DNA from: Pseudonocardia oceani
GTDB lineage: Bacteria > Actinomycetota > Actinomycetes > Mycobacteriales > Pseudonocardiaceae
Direction: 5' to 3'
Length of the DNA stretch: 64,000 nucleotides
Assembly: GCF_019263585.2 (NCBI RefSeq)
Contig: NZ_JADQDF010000001.1
Coordinates: forward strand, 682,001-746,000
Shown here piece after piece: positions 33,459-41,285 of the stretch. Position 1 is the first letter of the stretch; every line of letters starts with the position of its first letter. The position numbers were made by a program, and so were the translations under genes. The notes under the pieces are model-generated. The model saw only the letters and a program-made list of their open reading frames with translations, did no database searches and was not told the origin of the DNA.

Positions 33459-34436
33459 GTGCTGCTGCTGTCCCCGCCCCGCTCCGCCCTCGACCGACGC
33501 CGCTTCCTCACCGGCGCGGCGGGCCTGGCCGCCGTGCTCGGCGCCACGGCCTGCGGCGGGGGCGAGGACCCCGCGCCGGCGAGCGGCGCGACCCGGACGA
33601 TCGAGGGGGCCTTCGGGCCGGTGGAGGTGCCGGCCGACCCGCAGCGGGTCGTCAGCACCGACTTCTACACGCCGTGGGCGCTGCTCGACGTCGGGTTCAC
33701 CGTCGTCGGCACGGTGCAGGCGAGCACGGGCGGAGTGCTGCCGGAGTACCAGGCGGCCTACGAGGCGATGAGCCGGATCGGCACGCCCGCGGAGGTCGAC
33801 TTCGAGGCGCTGGCCGCGCTGCAGCCCGACCTCGTCCTGGGCACGCTCGTCCCGGACCTGCCCGTTGACCTCAACGACCGGCTCAGCGGCGTCGCGCCGA
33901 CGCTGCTGTTCGAGGCCGCCCGCGAGCCGGGGACCTGGCAGGAGCGGGCGGTGCGCGCGGCCGACGTGGTCGGCCGCGGCCCGGAGGCCGAGGCCCTGCG
34001 CGCGGAGTACGAGCAGCAGGCCGCCGACCTCGGCGTCCGCTACGCCGAGGTGCTGGGCCGCACCCGCTTCGCGCTGGTCCGCGGCGGGCCTCAGGGCAAC
34101 GCGCTCGTCGACCTCCCGGCCTCGTGGAGCGGGGTGGTGCTGGAGGAGGCCGGGGTCCGGTTCGGCTCCGTCGCGGAGGGCAGGCCCGGGGTGTTCGAGC
34201 CGCTGTCGTTCGAGGAGCTCGGGCACCTGGAGGACTGCGACGTCGTGCTGCACCTCGTCGACACGACCGGCGAGGTCGACGACAACACGCAGCGCCTGCT
34301 GGACCAGCCGACGTTCCAGACGCTGCCCGCGGCGCGGGAGGGCCGGGTGTTCCCGCTGCCCAACTACTACGTCAGCCACTACCGCCAGGCCCAGGCCGTC
34401 CTGGACCGGCTCGACACGGTCCTCGCCGGGCTCTGA
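33459..34436 (+). CDS. Iron-siderophore ABC transporter substrate-binding lipoprotein (Tat-type)
   Basis: 325-aa FhuD/BtuF-fold binding protein. The signal has a twin-arginine motif (DRRRFLTG, residues 14-21) and a lipobox ending at Cys34 (GATAC), so it is probably exported folded by Tat and lipidated. Typical lobes are IEGAFGPVEVPADPQRVVSTDFYTPWALLDVGFTVVGT and FEALAALQPDLVLGT. GTG at 33459 follows GGAGG by 5 bases. No permease or ATPase gene is adjacent, so it must feed a transporter encoded elsewhere. It is preceded by an iron box. Confidence 0.87.
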   Translation: MLLLSPPRSALDRRRFLTGAAGLAAVLGATACGGGEDPAPASGATRTIEGAFGPVEVPADPQRVVSTDFYTPWALLDVGFTVVGTVQASTGGVLPEYQAAYEAMSRIGTPAEVDFEALAALQPDLVLGTLVPDLPVDLNDRLSGVAPTLLFEAAREPGTWQERAVRAADVVGRGPEAEALRAEYEQQAADLGVRYAEVLGRTRFALVRGGPQGNALVDLPASWSGVVLEEAGVRFGSVAEGRPGVFEPLSFEELGHLEDCDVVLHLVDTTGEVDDNTQRLLDQPTFQTLPAAREGRVFPLPNYYVSHYRQAQAVLDRLDTVLAGL

Positions 34437-34500
34437 GTCCACCGGCGGGCCGATCTCGCACACCCGCTGCGCCTGGACAGGCCGCGGGGGCACCGCGACG

Positions 34501-35967
34501 ATGGCCCGGGTGAGCGATGAGGCGCAGGGCGTCGTGTTCCCGGCCGATGCGGCGGGGCGGCGCAGCACCACCGCGGTGGGCCGCGCGGTCCTCGCCGACG
34601 CGCTGCGCCCCGCCGACCCGGCCGGCGCGCGGGCCGCGGAGCAGGAGACGGCCTGGCGCACCCGCTACGTCGGGCACTTCCGGCGCCAGGTCGAGGCCGG
34701 TCTCGACAGTTCGCAGGCCTGGCTGGAGATGGCCGCGGCGGGGCTGGATTCGGTGGCCGACCGGATGGTCGTCGCGCGCGACGGGGAGGAGACCGGCGCG
34801 CGGACGCTGCTGACCGCGCCGCCCGAGCGGCCGCTGGACACCGCCGAGGTCGTCGGCGTGCGCGACCCCGTCGACCGCCTGGTCCTGCCCTATCGCGGCG
34901 CGCGGCTCGAGGGCGACGCGCTGCGCGCCCAGCTCGCGCGCTGGCTGGCCGAGGGGGTGCTGGAGCCGTCGGCGGTGGCGGCGGTCGAGACGGTGATCGA
35001 CCACCCGGAGTGGCTCGCGTTGCCCGGGCGGACCGTCGCCGTGCTCGGCGCCGCGTCGGAGATGGGCCCCGCGTCGACGCTGCTGCGCTGGGGCGCGACC
35101 GTCGCCGCCGTCGACCTCCCCCGCCCGGCGCTGTGGGAGCGGCTGGAGCGCACGGCGCGCGAGGGGGCGGGACGCCTGGTCGTGCCGGTCCGCGACGGCG
35201 ACGTCCTGGTCCGCGCCGCGGGCGCCGACCTGATCACCGACGTGCCCGCCGTCGCGCAGTGGCTGGGGGCGCGGCCGCAGCCGCTCGTGCTGGCCAACTG
35301 CCTCTACGCCGACGGCGGCACGCACGTGCGGCTCTCGGCGGCCGCCGACCTGCTCGCGCAGCGCCTGCAGGCCGCGCGGCCCGGCCTCGCGCTCGCCTTC
35401 CTCGCCACGCCGACCGACGTGTTCGCGGTGCCGGCCGAGGCCGTCGAGCACTCGGTGCGCGCCTACACCGGGCGCTCGCGCACCACGAAGGTCCTGGGCC
35501 GGCCGCTGCGCTGGGCCAGCCGCGGCCGGCTGCTGCACCGCAACTACCGCCCCGGCGCCGACCCCGGGATCTGCGACGCCCTCGTGCCCGCCCAGGGCCC
35601 GAACTACGCGCTGGCCAAGCGGATCCAGCGCTGGCGGGCAGCCGTGGCGCGGGCCGCCGGCACCACCGTGTCCTTCCACGTCGCCCCGTCGAGCCGCACC
35701 ACCTCGGTCGTCCGCAACCGGGCGCTGGCGGCGGCGTTCGCCGGCGCCCACCGCTTCCAGGTGGAGGTCTTCGACCCGGCGACGTCGAACGCGCTCATGG
35801 CCGCCCTGCTCGTCCACGACCTGCACGCCCCGCCCGCCGGGCACGACCACCCGTGGCGGCACGAGGCGCACGGGGCGGTGCACGGCGGGCTGTGGCGCGG
35901 CCCGTTCGCCCCGCGCAGCGCGCTGGGCCTGGCCGCGGTCCTCGGTTACACGACCGCACGCCAGTAG
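34501..35967 (+). CDS. Conserved protein of unknown function, NAD-binding-like core
   Basis: 488 aa, soluble. A glycine-rich nucleotide-binding-like motif is seen in the middle (RTVAVLGAASEMGPASTLLRWGATVAAVDLP), preceded by RPLDTAEVVGVRDPVDRLVLPYRGARLEGDALRAQL. The C-terminal half has conserved-looking blocks (GPNYALAKRIQRWRA, VSFHVAPSSRTTSVVRNRALAAAF, FDPATSNALMAALLVHDL). I know similar unannotated proteins in actinobacteria but no function. ATG 34501 follows the siderophore-binding gene by 64 bases on the same strand, so it may be co-transcribed from the iron-box promoter. Confidence 0.7.
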   Translation: MARVSDEAQGVVFPADAAGRRSTTAVGRAVLADALRPADPAGARAAEQETAWRTRYVGHFRRQVEAGLDSSQAWLEMAAAGLDSVADRMVVARDGEETGARTLLTAPPERPLDTAEVVGVRDPVDRLVLPYRGARLEGDALRAQLARWLAEGVLEPSAVAAVETVIDHPEWLALPGRTVAVLGAASEMGPASTLLRWGATVAAVDLPRPALWERLERTAREGAGRLVVPVRDGDVLVRAAGADLITDVPAVAQWLGARPQPLVLANCLYADGGTHVRLSAAADLLAQRLQAARPGLALAFLATPTDVFAVPAEAVEHSVRAYTGRSRTTKVLGRPLRWASRGRLLHRNYRPGADPGICDALVPAQGPNYALAKRIQRWRAAVARAAGTTVSFHVAPSSRTTSVVRNRALAAAFAGAHRFQVEVFDPATSNALMAALLVHDLHAPPAGHDHPWRHEAHGAVHGGLWRGPFAPRSALGLAAVLGYTTARQ

Positions 35968-35980
35968 GGCCGGGCCGGAC

Positions 35981-36481
35981 TCAGGGGGTCGGGATGCCGG
36001 GCGGGCCCAGGATCTCGACCCCGAACCCCGCGGCCAGCGCGGCCAACTCGGCCGGGTCGGGGAGGGCGCCGCCTGCGGGAGGGAGGGTGGGCGCCGTCGC
36101 CGGTACGCTCGCCGCGCGCAGGAACCGGTCGAAGCCCCCGGGTGCGGTGCCGAGCAGGAACCGGGCCTCGTCCGACACCACCTCGAAGGTGTGGGGCAGT
36201 GCGGGCGGGCCGAAGACGAAGGCGCCGGCGGCGGCCTCGACGAGCGTGCCATCGGCCCAGACCGCGAGCTCGCCCTCGAGGACGTACCACCACTCGGCCT
36301 CGTCGCGGTGCAGGTGCAGCGGGGAACCGTGCCCCCTGGGCGCGCGGAACTCCGTGATCGAGACGGCCGAGCCAGTGGACGCGGCCGATGCCTTGACCGA
36401 CGCCAGCGCGTCGAGGAACCAGAGCGACTCCCCCTCGCCGGGTGCGGTCAGGAACGGGGTGACCGGTGCGACGGTGCTCAT
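35981..36481 (-). CDS. Cupin domain protein
   Basis: 166-aa single-domain cupin: motif 1 GHGSPLHLHRDEAEWWYVLEGEL with two His and Glu ligands, and motif 2 GAFVFGPPALPHTFEV. It is typical of quercetinase-like or metal-binding cupins of unknown substrate. Its ATG overlaps the stop of the SRPBCC gene (ATGA, 36478-36481), indicating a two-gene operon opposite the TetR gene. Confidence 0.85.
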   Translation of the reverse strand: MSTVAPVTPFLTAPGEGESLWFLDALASVKASAASTGSAVSITEFRAPRGHGSPLHLHRDEAEWWYVLEGELAVWADGTLVEAAAGAFVFGPPALPHTFEVVSDEARFLLGTAPGGFDRFLRAASVPATAPTLPPAGGALPDPAELAALAAGFGVEILGPPGIPTP

Positions 36482-37020
36482 CGGACCTCCTCCACCCGCT
36501 CGGTCCGCACGTCGGCAGAGCCGTCGGTGGATGCGGCGGCGGACTCGGCCGCGGCCCCCAGGCGGGCCAGGGTGCGGTCCATCGCCCCCTGCAGGTCGCC
36601 GAAGCGGTTCAGCGGGACGTCGATGACCCGGAAGCCGACCGGGAGCCAGTGGACGTCGTAGGACTCCGTGACGCGGGTGCCACCGTCGACCGCCTCGAGG
36701 CGGAAACGCCACTCGGTCGACTCGCGGCCGCCCTCCTCGGTGACGAAGGCGAACTCCCGGCCCCGATCGGCCGCGAGCACCCGTCCGCGGCGCGACCAGC
36801 GGATGACCCCCCGCGGCCCGGTGCGGTTGTGCCCGACGAACGTGGCACCCACCGCCGGGCCGGTGGCGCCGCCGGTCCACTCGACGCGCACGCACTCCGG
36901 GCTCCACTCGCCCATCCGCGGGAGGTCCGCGACCAGGTCGTACACCACCTCCGGAGACGCCGCGACCGTGGTCTCCCGACTGTCCCGCGTGAGCCAGAAC
37001 CGTTCCCTGCGGACCGCCAT
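36478..37020 (-). CDS. SRPBCC (START/polyketide-cyclase-like) protein
   Basis: 180-aa hydrophobic-ligand-binding fold: VAASPEVVYDLVADLPRMGEWSPECVRVEWTGG and FRLEAVDGGTRVTESYDVHWLPVGFRVID are the family's N- and C-terminal strands. ATG at 37020 has GAGAGGGGG 4-5 bases upstream; a longer start at 37074 would run through the operator. Coupled to the cupin gene and divergent from a TetR gene that likely represses both. Confidence 0.82.
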   Translation of the reverse strand: MAVRRERFWLTRDSRETTVAASPEVVYDLVADLPRMGEWSPECVRVEWTGGATGPAVGATFVGHNRTGPRGVIRWSRRGRVLAADRGREFAFVTEEGGRESTEWRFRLEAVDGGTRVTESYDVHWLPVGFRVIDVPLNRFGDLQGAMDRTLARLGAAAESAAASTDGSADVRTERVEEVR

Positions 37021-37046
37021 GGGGTCCCCCTCTCTCGATGACCGAA

Positions 37047-37063
37047 AGCTATGACCTATAGCT
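37047..37063. promoter_or_regulatory. TetR-type operator AGCTAT-N5-ATAGCT
   Basis: Perfect 6-5-6 inverted repeat AGCTAT GACCT ATAGCT in a comparatively A+T-rich 80-base spacer between the SRPBCC-cupin operon and the divergent TetR gene. It is the probable binding site of that repressor. Confidence 0.55.
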
Positions 37064-37100
37064 AAAGCTGTCAAGCATCAGTTCTGCTAGGGTCCGTTCC

Positions 37101-37736
37101 ATGAGTGTGGCCAGGGACGAGCGGCAGGCGCCGGACCGGCGCGCCCTGCGTCGGCTCCAGACGATCGAGGAGATCCTCGAGCTCGCCGAGGCGGTGATGA
37201 CGGAGCACGGGGTGAGCGGACTGAGCCTCTCGGAGGTCGCCCGGCGCCTCGGCGTGCAGCCCCCCTCGCTCTACAAGTACTTCCCGTCGCTCGGGGCCGT
37301 GTACGAGGAGCTGTTCCTGCGCGGCCAGCAGCGCCACCTCGCGGCCATGCGGGCGGCGATGCAGGGTCGGACCGGGCTCGACGCGCTGCACCGCGGCCTC
37401 GACGCCGGCGGGCGCTGGGCGCTGGAGCACCGCGCGCTGGCGCAGCTGCTGTTCTGGCGGCCGGTGCCGAGCTTCGAGCCGTCGCCGGAGGGGCTCGCCG
37501 TCAGCGCCGAGATGATCGCGGTGCAGCGCACTGCCCTGCGCGAGGCGGTGTCGTCGGGCGAGCTCGGTGCCGCGGCCGACTCGGACGAGGCGATCCACCT
37601 GCTGTCCACGTTGATCGCGGGAGTGATCGGCCAGGCGATGGCCAACGAACCCGGAGTGCCGTGGGGGGCGGGCCGGTTCAGCCCCGTGTTCCCCCGGCTC
37701 ATGGCACTGTTCGCCGCCGCCTACCCGCCGGGCTGA
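37101..37736 (+). CDS. TetR family transcriptional regulator
   Basis: 211-aa repressor: HTH at residues 16-65 (RRLQTIEEILELAEAVMTEHGVSGLSLSEVARRLGVQPPSLYKYFPSLGAVYEELF), then an all-helical C-terminal domain of the TetR_C_33 style (GRWALEHRALAQLLFWRPVPSFEPS). Divergent from the SRPBCC-cupin operon with an inverted repeat between. Its last 16 bases overlap the convergent MarR gene. Confidence 0.87.
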   Translation: MSVARDERQAPDRRALRRLQTIEEILELAEAVMTEHGVSGLSLSEVARRLGVQPPSLYKYFPSLGAVYEELFLRGQQRHLAAMRAAMQGRTGLDALHRGLDAGGRWALEHRALAQLLFWRPVPSFEPSPEGLAVSAEMIAVQRTALREAVSSGELGAAADSDEAIHLLSTLIAGVIGQAMANEPGVPWGAGRFSPVFPRLMALFAAAYPPG

Positions 37737-38209
37737 GCCGCTCCGCCGGGTGCGCGCGCCGCGGCGATCACGCCCGACAGCACGGCGTGCAGGTGCTCCA
37801 GGTCGGCCAGCGGCATGCCGAGCCGCTCCACCACCGCCGGCGGGATCTCCTCGGCCTCCGCGCGCAGCGCCCGCCCCTGCGGGGTGAGGGTGACCGCGAG
37901 CGTCCGCTCGTCGCCCCGGACCCGGTCGCGGCGCACGTACCCGGCCGCCTCCAGCCGCTTGAGCAGCGGCGACAGCGTGCCCGGGTCGAGCGCGAGCACC
38001 GACGCGAGCTCGGTGACCGAGCGCGGGTCGCGCTCCCACAGCGCCAGCATCACCAGGTACTGCGGGTGCGTGAGCCCCATCGGCTCCAGCAGCGGGCGGT
38101 ACAGCGCGACGACGCCGCGCGCCGCCACGGACAGCGCGAAGCACACCTGCCGGTCGAGCTGCAGCAGGTCCGCCGGGGCCGTCCGTGTCCCGTCGGGTGC
38201 ACCGTCCAT
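37721..38209 (-). CDS. MarR family regulator, one-cysteine OhrR type
   Basis: 162-aa winged-helix regulator. The N-terminal DRQVCFALSVAARGVVALYRPLLEPMGLTHPQYLVMLALWE carries the single Cys (Cys23) in the position of the peroxidatic Cys of OhrR, and no other Cys is present. OhrR proteins derepress on oxidation of this Cys by organic hydroperoxides. The usual partner gene ohr is not here; the divergent neighbour is a DUF5313 membrane protein. Confidence 0.82.
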   Translation of the reverse strand: MDGAPDGTRTAPADLLQLDRQVCFALSVAARGVVALYRPLLEPMGLTHPQYLVMLALWERDPRSVTELASVLALDPGTLSPLLKRLEAAGYVRRDRVRGDERTLAVTLTPQGRALRAEAEEIPPAVVERLGMPLADLEHLHAVLSGVIAAARAPGGAAQPGG

Positions 38210-38283
38210 GTCGCCACCGTAGGCGATGCGCCGGTCACACCGGGACCGCGACGCCGGGTCGGCGCGCTATCGTGGACGAATAC

Positions 38284-38302
38284 TTGGTACCCCAATGATT
38301 GG
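38284..38302. promoter_or_regulatory. Overlapping inverted repeats before the DUF5313 gene
   Basis: TTGG-N4-CCAA (38284-38295) overlaps the perfect CCAAT-G-ATTGG (38292-38302), ending 6 bases before the DUF5313 ATG. A MarR/OhrR dimer bound here would block that gene. The regulator's own start is 75 bases away on the other strand. Confidence 0.45.
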
Positions 38303-38308
38303 CACACG

Positions 38309-38710
38309 ATGACGACGCCCGAGATCGCCCGGCCCGACCCCGCCCACTGGCTCTGGTACGCCTTCGGCGGCGCGCTGCCCGCCCGCAACCGCGGCTGGGT
38401 GCTGCACGACCTCACCGCCCGCACCTGGCCGGTCCGCCAGCTCCTGCGCTCGCTCGTGCAGGTCGTGCCGGTCGCCGTCCTGCTCGTGGCGGTGATCCCC
38501 GGGGAGCTGTGGGTCCGGCTCGTGGCCGTGCTGGGCGGCATCCTGGTCGGGATGATCTACGCGGTGGCCTACCTGTACGAGGCGACGGAGCACCGCGCCC
38601 TCAAGGCCGGCTACCCGCGCGGAGCGCTGGCCGCCGTGCGCGGGCGGGCGCACAGCGGCGAGCGGGCCGAGGCGGCCCAGCGCTACGCGGAGCGGTACCG
38701 GACGGCCTGA
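38309..38710 (+). CDS. DUF5313 family membrane protein
   Basis: 133 aa; N-terminal signature DPAHWLWYAFGGALPARNRGWVLHDLTARTWPVRQLLRSLVQ, then two adjacent membrane helices (VVPVAVLLVAVIPGELWVRLVAVLGGILVGMIYAVAYLYE) and a basic tail. It resembles a mycobacterial/actinobacterial family of unknown function known as DUF5313. Likely controlled by the divergent OhrR-like regulator. Confidence 0.75.
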   Translation: MTTPEIARPDPAHWLWYAFGGALPARNRGWVLHDLTARTWPVRQLLRSLVQVVPVAVLLVAVIPGELWVRLVAVLGGILVGMIYAVAYLYEATEHRALKAGYPRGALAAVRGRAHSGERAEAAQRYAERYRTA

Positions 38711-38739
38711 CCTCCGCGCGGCGGCGGCTCGATCCGCCC

Positions 38740-38758
38740 CGAGGTCAGGCTAGCCTCA
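38740..38758 (+). promoter_or_regulatory. Iron box 2
   Basis: CGAGGTCAGGCTAGCCTCA, 14 of 19 positions matching the iron-box consensus by eye, with the palindromic core AGGCTAGCCT. It ends 5 bases before the GTG of the amidohydrolase gene, implying a leaderless or nearly leaderless iron-repressed message. Confidence 0.65.
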
Positions 38759-38763
38759 CCACC

Positions 38764-40245
38764 GTGCCACCCTCCCCCACGACGCTGCTGCGCTCGGCCC
38801 ACCTCGACGGCCGGACCGTCGACGTCCTGCTCCGCCACGGGCTCGTGGCCGCGATCGGCGCGGGCCTGGAGGCGCCGGCCGGGGCCGACGTCGTCGACCT
38901 CGACGGCCGCTGGCTGGGCCCGGGCATGTGGGACAACCACGTCCACCTCGACGAGCACGCACTCAACCGGACGCGGCTCGACCTGTCCGGCGCGACCTCG
39001 GCCGCCGCGGCGGCCGCGCTCGTCGGGGAGCGCCTACGGGCCGGGGCACCGGCGGAGGGTCTGCCGCTCGTCGGCTCCGGCTTCCGCGACGCCCTGTGGG
39101 CCGACGCCCCGGGCCGGGCCCTGCTCGACGGCGTCAGTGGGGAGGTCCCCGTCGTTCTCGTGTCGGCCGACCTGCACTGCTGCTGGGTCAACAGCGCCGC
39201 CACCCGCCGCTACGGGCACGCGGGCGACGCCGACGGGATCGTGCGCGAGACCGCGGGGCAGGAGCTGCGGATCGTCATCGGGCGGGTGCCCCGGGAGGCG
39301 CTGGACCGGCAGGTCGCGGCCGTCGTCGCCGAGGCGGCCGCGCGCGGCACGGTCGGGGTCGTCGACTTCCAGGAGCCCTGGCAGCTCGCCACCTGGAGGG
39401 CCCGGCTGGCCGGCGGCGCGGGCGCGCTGCGGGTCGCGGTCTCGGTGTGGCCCTCGCACCTCGACGACGCCGTGGCGCGCGGCCTGCGCACCGGCGACGA
39501 GGTCGCGGGCACCGGCGGGCTGCTCACGATGGGACCGCTGAAGATCCTCACCGACGGCTCGCTCAACACCCGCACCGCCTACTGCCACGAGCCCTACGCG
39601 TTCCCGCCGGACGCCGCCCACCCGTGCGGGATGCTGCTGGTGCCGCCCGACGAGCTCGAACCCCTGATGCGCCGGGCCACCGCCGCCGGGATCGACGTGG
39701 CCGCGCACGCCATCGGCGACCGCGCCAACGGCCTGGTCCTCGACGCCTTCGCCGCGACCGGCGCCCGCGGCCGGATCGAGCACGCGCAGCTGCTGTCCGA
39801 CGCCGACGTGGGCCGGTTCGCCGCGCTCGGCGTCGTCGCCAGCGTGCAGCCCGAGCACGCGGTGGACGACCGCGACGTCGCCGACCGGCACTGGGCCGGG
39901 CGCACGCACCGCGCCTTCGCCTACCGCAGCCTGCTCGACGCCGGGGCGGGCCTCGCGCTGGGCTCCGACGCCCCGGTGGCCCCGCTGGACCCGTGGATCA
40001 CCCTGGCCGCGGCCGTGCGGCGCTCCGGCGACGACCGGCCGTCGTGGCACCCGGAGCAGGAGATCCCGGTCGACGTGGCGCTGGCCGCGTCGGCGGGACC
40101 GGACGGTCCGGTCACCGTCGGGCGTCGCGCCGACCTCGTCGTCACCGACCTCGACCCCCGCACGGCCGACCCGGCCGCGCTCCGCGCGATGCCCGTGGCC
40201 GGCACGCTGCTCGGCGGGCACTGGACGCACAGGGACGGGCTCTGA
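38764..40245 (+). CDS. YtcJ-like amidohydrolase (Amidohydro_3)
   Basis: 493-aa metal-dependent hydrolase. Residues 1-50 form the N-terminal beta sandwich. Metal ligands begin with NHVH (His59, His61), followed by MGPLKILTDGSLNTRTAYCHEPYA, HAIGDRANGLVLDAF, RIEHAQLL and LGSDAPVAPLDPW, the YtcJ-type series. The family hydrolyses amides or formamides of unknown identity. An iron box immediately upstream and a formyltransferase gene 74 bases downstream suggest action on the siderophore, perhaps deformylation or cleavage; this is inference. Confidence 0.87.
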   Translation: MPPSPTTLLRSAHLDGRTVDVLLRHGLVAAIGAGLEAPAGADVVDLDGRWLGPGMWDNHVHLDEHALNRTRLDLSGATSAAAAAALVGERLRAGAPAEGLPLVGSGFRDALWADAPGRALLDGVSGEVPVVLVSADLHCCWVNSAATRRYGHAGDADGIVRETAGQELRIVIGRVPREALDRQVAAVVAEAAARGTVGVVDFQEPWQLATWRARLAGGAGALRVAVSVWPSHLDDAVARGLRTGDEVAGTGGLLTMGPLKILTDGSLNTRTAYCHEPYAFPPDAAHPCGMLLVPPDELEPLMRRATAAGIDVAAHAIGDRANGLVLDAFAATGARGRIEHAQLLSDADVGRFAALGVVASVQPEHAVDDRDVADRHWAGRTHRAFAYRSLLDAGAGLALGSDAPVAPLDPWITLAAAVRRSGDDRPSWHPEQEIPVDVALAASAGPDGPVTVGRRADLVVTDLDPRTADPAALRAMPVAGTLLGGHWTHRDGL

Positions 40246-40277
40246 GCGGCGCGCGCGGCCTAGACCTCGCCCGGCGG

Positions 40278-40296
40278 TAAGCCTAGGCTCCCCTCA
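40278..40296 (+). promoter_or_regulatory. Iron box 3
   Basis: TAAGCCTAGGCTCCCCTCA, 13 of 19 matches to the iron-box consensus, with the perfect decamer AGCCTAGGCT at its core. It lies 23 bases before the formyltransferase ATG and probably controls the formyltransferase-exporter operon. Confidence 0.6.
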
Positions 40297-40319
40297 TCAC
40301 CGCCTGTACGAGGAGACTC

Positions 40320-41285
40320 ATGCGCGTCGTCGCGTTCGGATACATGACCTGGGGCCGACGGACGATCGAGGCGCTCCTCGACGCCCGTCACGAGGTCGCG
40401 CTGATCGTCACGCACCCCGACAGCGACAACGCCTACGAGAAGATCTTCAACGAGTCGGTGGCCGAGCTCGCGGCCGACCACGGGATCCCGCTGCTGGTCC
40501 GCGACCGCGCCGACGACGACGAGGTCCGCACCGCGATCGCCGACGCGCGGGCCGACGTCATGGTCGTGTCGAACTGGCGGACCTGGCTCGCGCCCGAGGT
40601 CTTCTCCCTGCCCCGGCTCGGCACGCTCAACGTGCACGACGCCCTGCTGCCCGCCTACGCCGGCTTCGCGCCGCTGAACTGGGCGCTGATCAACGACGAG
40701 CCCGAGGTCGGCGTCACCGCGCACATGATGAACGCCGAGTTCGACGCCGGCGACGTGGTGCTGCAGCGCTCCACCCCGATCACCGACGACGACACGATCG
40801 TCGACCTGTTCGACCGCACGCTCGCGATGTTCGGGCCGATCACCGTCGACGCGCTGGAGCTCATCGCGCAGGGCCGCACCTCCTGGACCCCGCAGGACCG
40901 CCGCGCCGCGTCCTACTTCCACCGGCGCACCGAGGAGGAGAACCGGATCGACTGGACCTGGCCGCCGCGCGACGTGTTCAACCTCGTCCGCGCCCAGGTC
41001 GACCCCTACCCCAACGCCTACTGCTACCGCGGCGCCGAGCGCGTGCGGATCACCGCCGCGTCGCTCACGCCGGACGCGATCGGCGGCACGCCGGGCCGCA
41101 TCGTGATCCGCCGCGGCACCGGCGTGGTGATCGTCGCGGGCGCCGACGCGCGGCGCGGGCGCAACCCCGGCGTGCTCGTCGAGCGGGTCCGCACCGACGA
41201 CGGCCGCGACCTCGACGCGACCGAGTTCTTCACGACCATGGGTGGCTACCTCACCTCGCATCCGCCCTCCCGCCCGACGTGCTGA
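40320..41285 (+). CDS. Siderophore N-formyltransferase (methionyl-tRNA formyltransferase-like)
   Basis: 321-aa Fmt-like protein with the N10-formyl-tetrahydrofolate transferase catalytic triad visible as Asn104, His106 (LNVHDALLPAYAG) and Asp142 (AEFDAGDVVL), followed by the C-terminal OB-type domain (WPPRDVFNLVRAQVDPYPNAYCYRG). In coelichelin- and rhodochelin-type clusters such enzymes formylate N5-hydroxyornithine. GAGGAG lies 5 bases upstream of the ATG. An iron box and overlap with the following exporter gene tie it to siderophore assembly. Confidence 0.88.
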   Translation: MRVVAFGYMTWGRRTIEALLDARHEVALIVTHPDSDNAYEKIFNESVAELAADHGIPLLVRDRADDDEVRTAIADARADVMVVSNWRTWLAPEVFSLPRLGTLNVHDALLPAYAGFAPLNWALINDEPEVGVTAHMMNAEFDAGDVVLQRSTPITDDDTIVDLFDRTLAMFGPITVDALELIAQGRTSWTPQDRRAASYFHRRTEEENRIDWTWPPRDVFNLVRAQVDPYPNAYCYRGAERVRITAASLTPDAIGGTPGRIVIRRGTGVVIVAGADARRGRNPGVLVERVRTDDGRDLDATEFFTTMGGYLTSHPPSRPTC

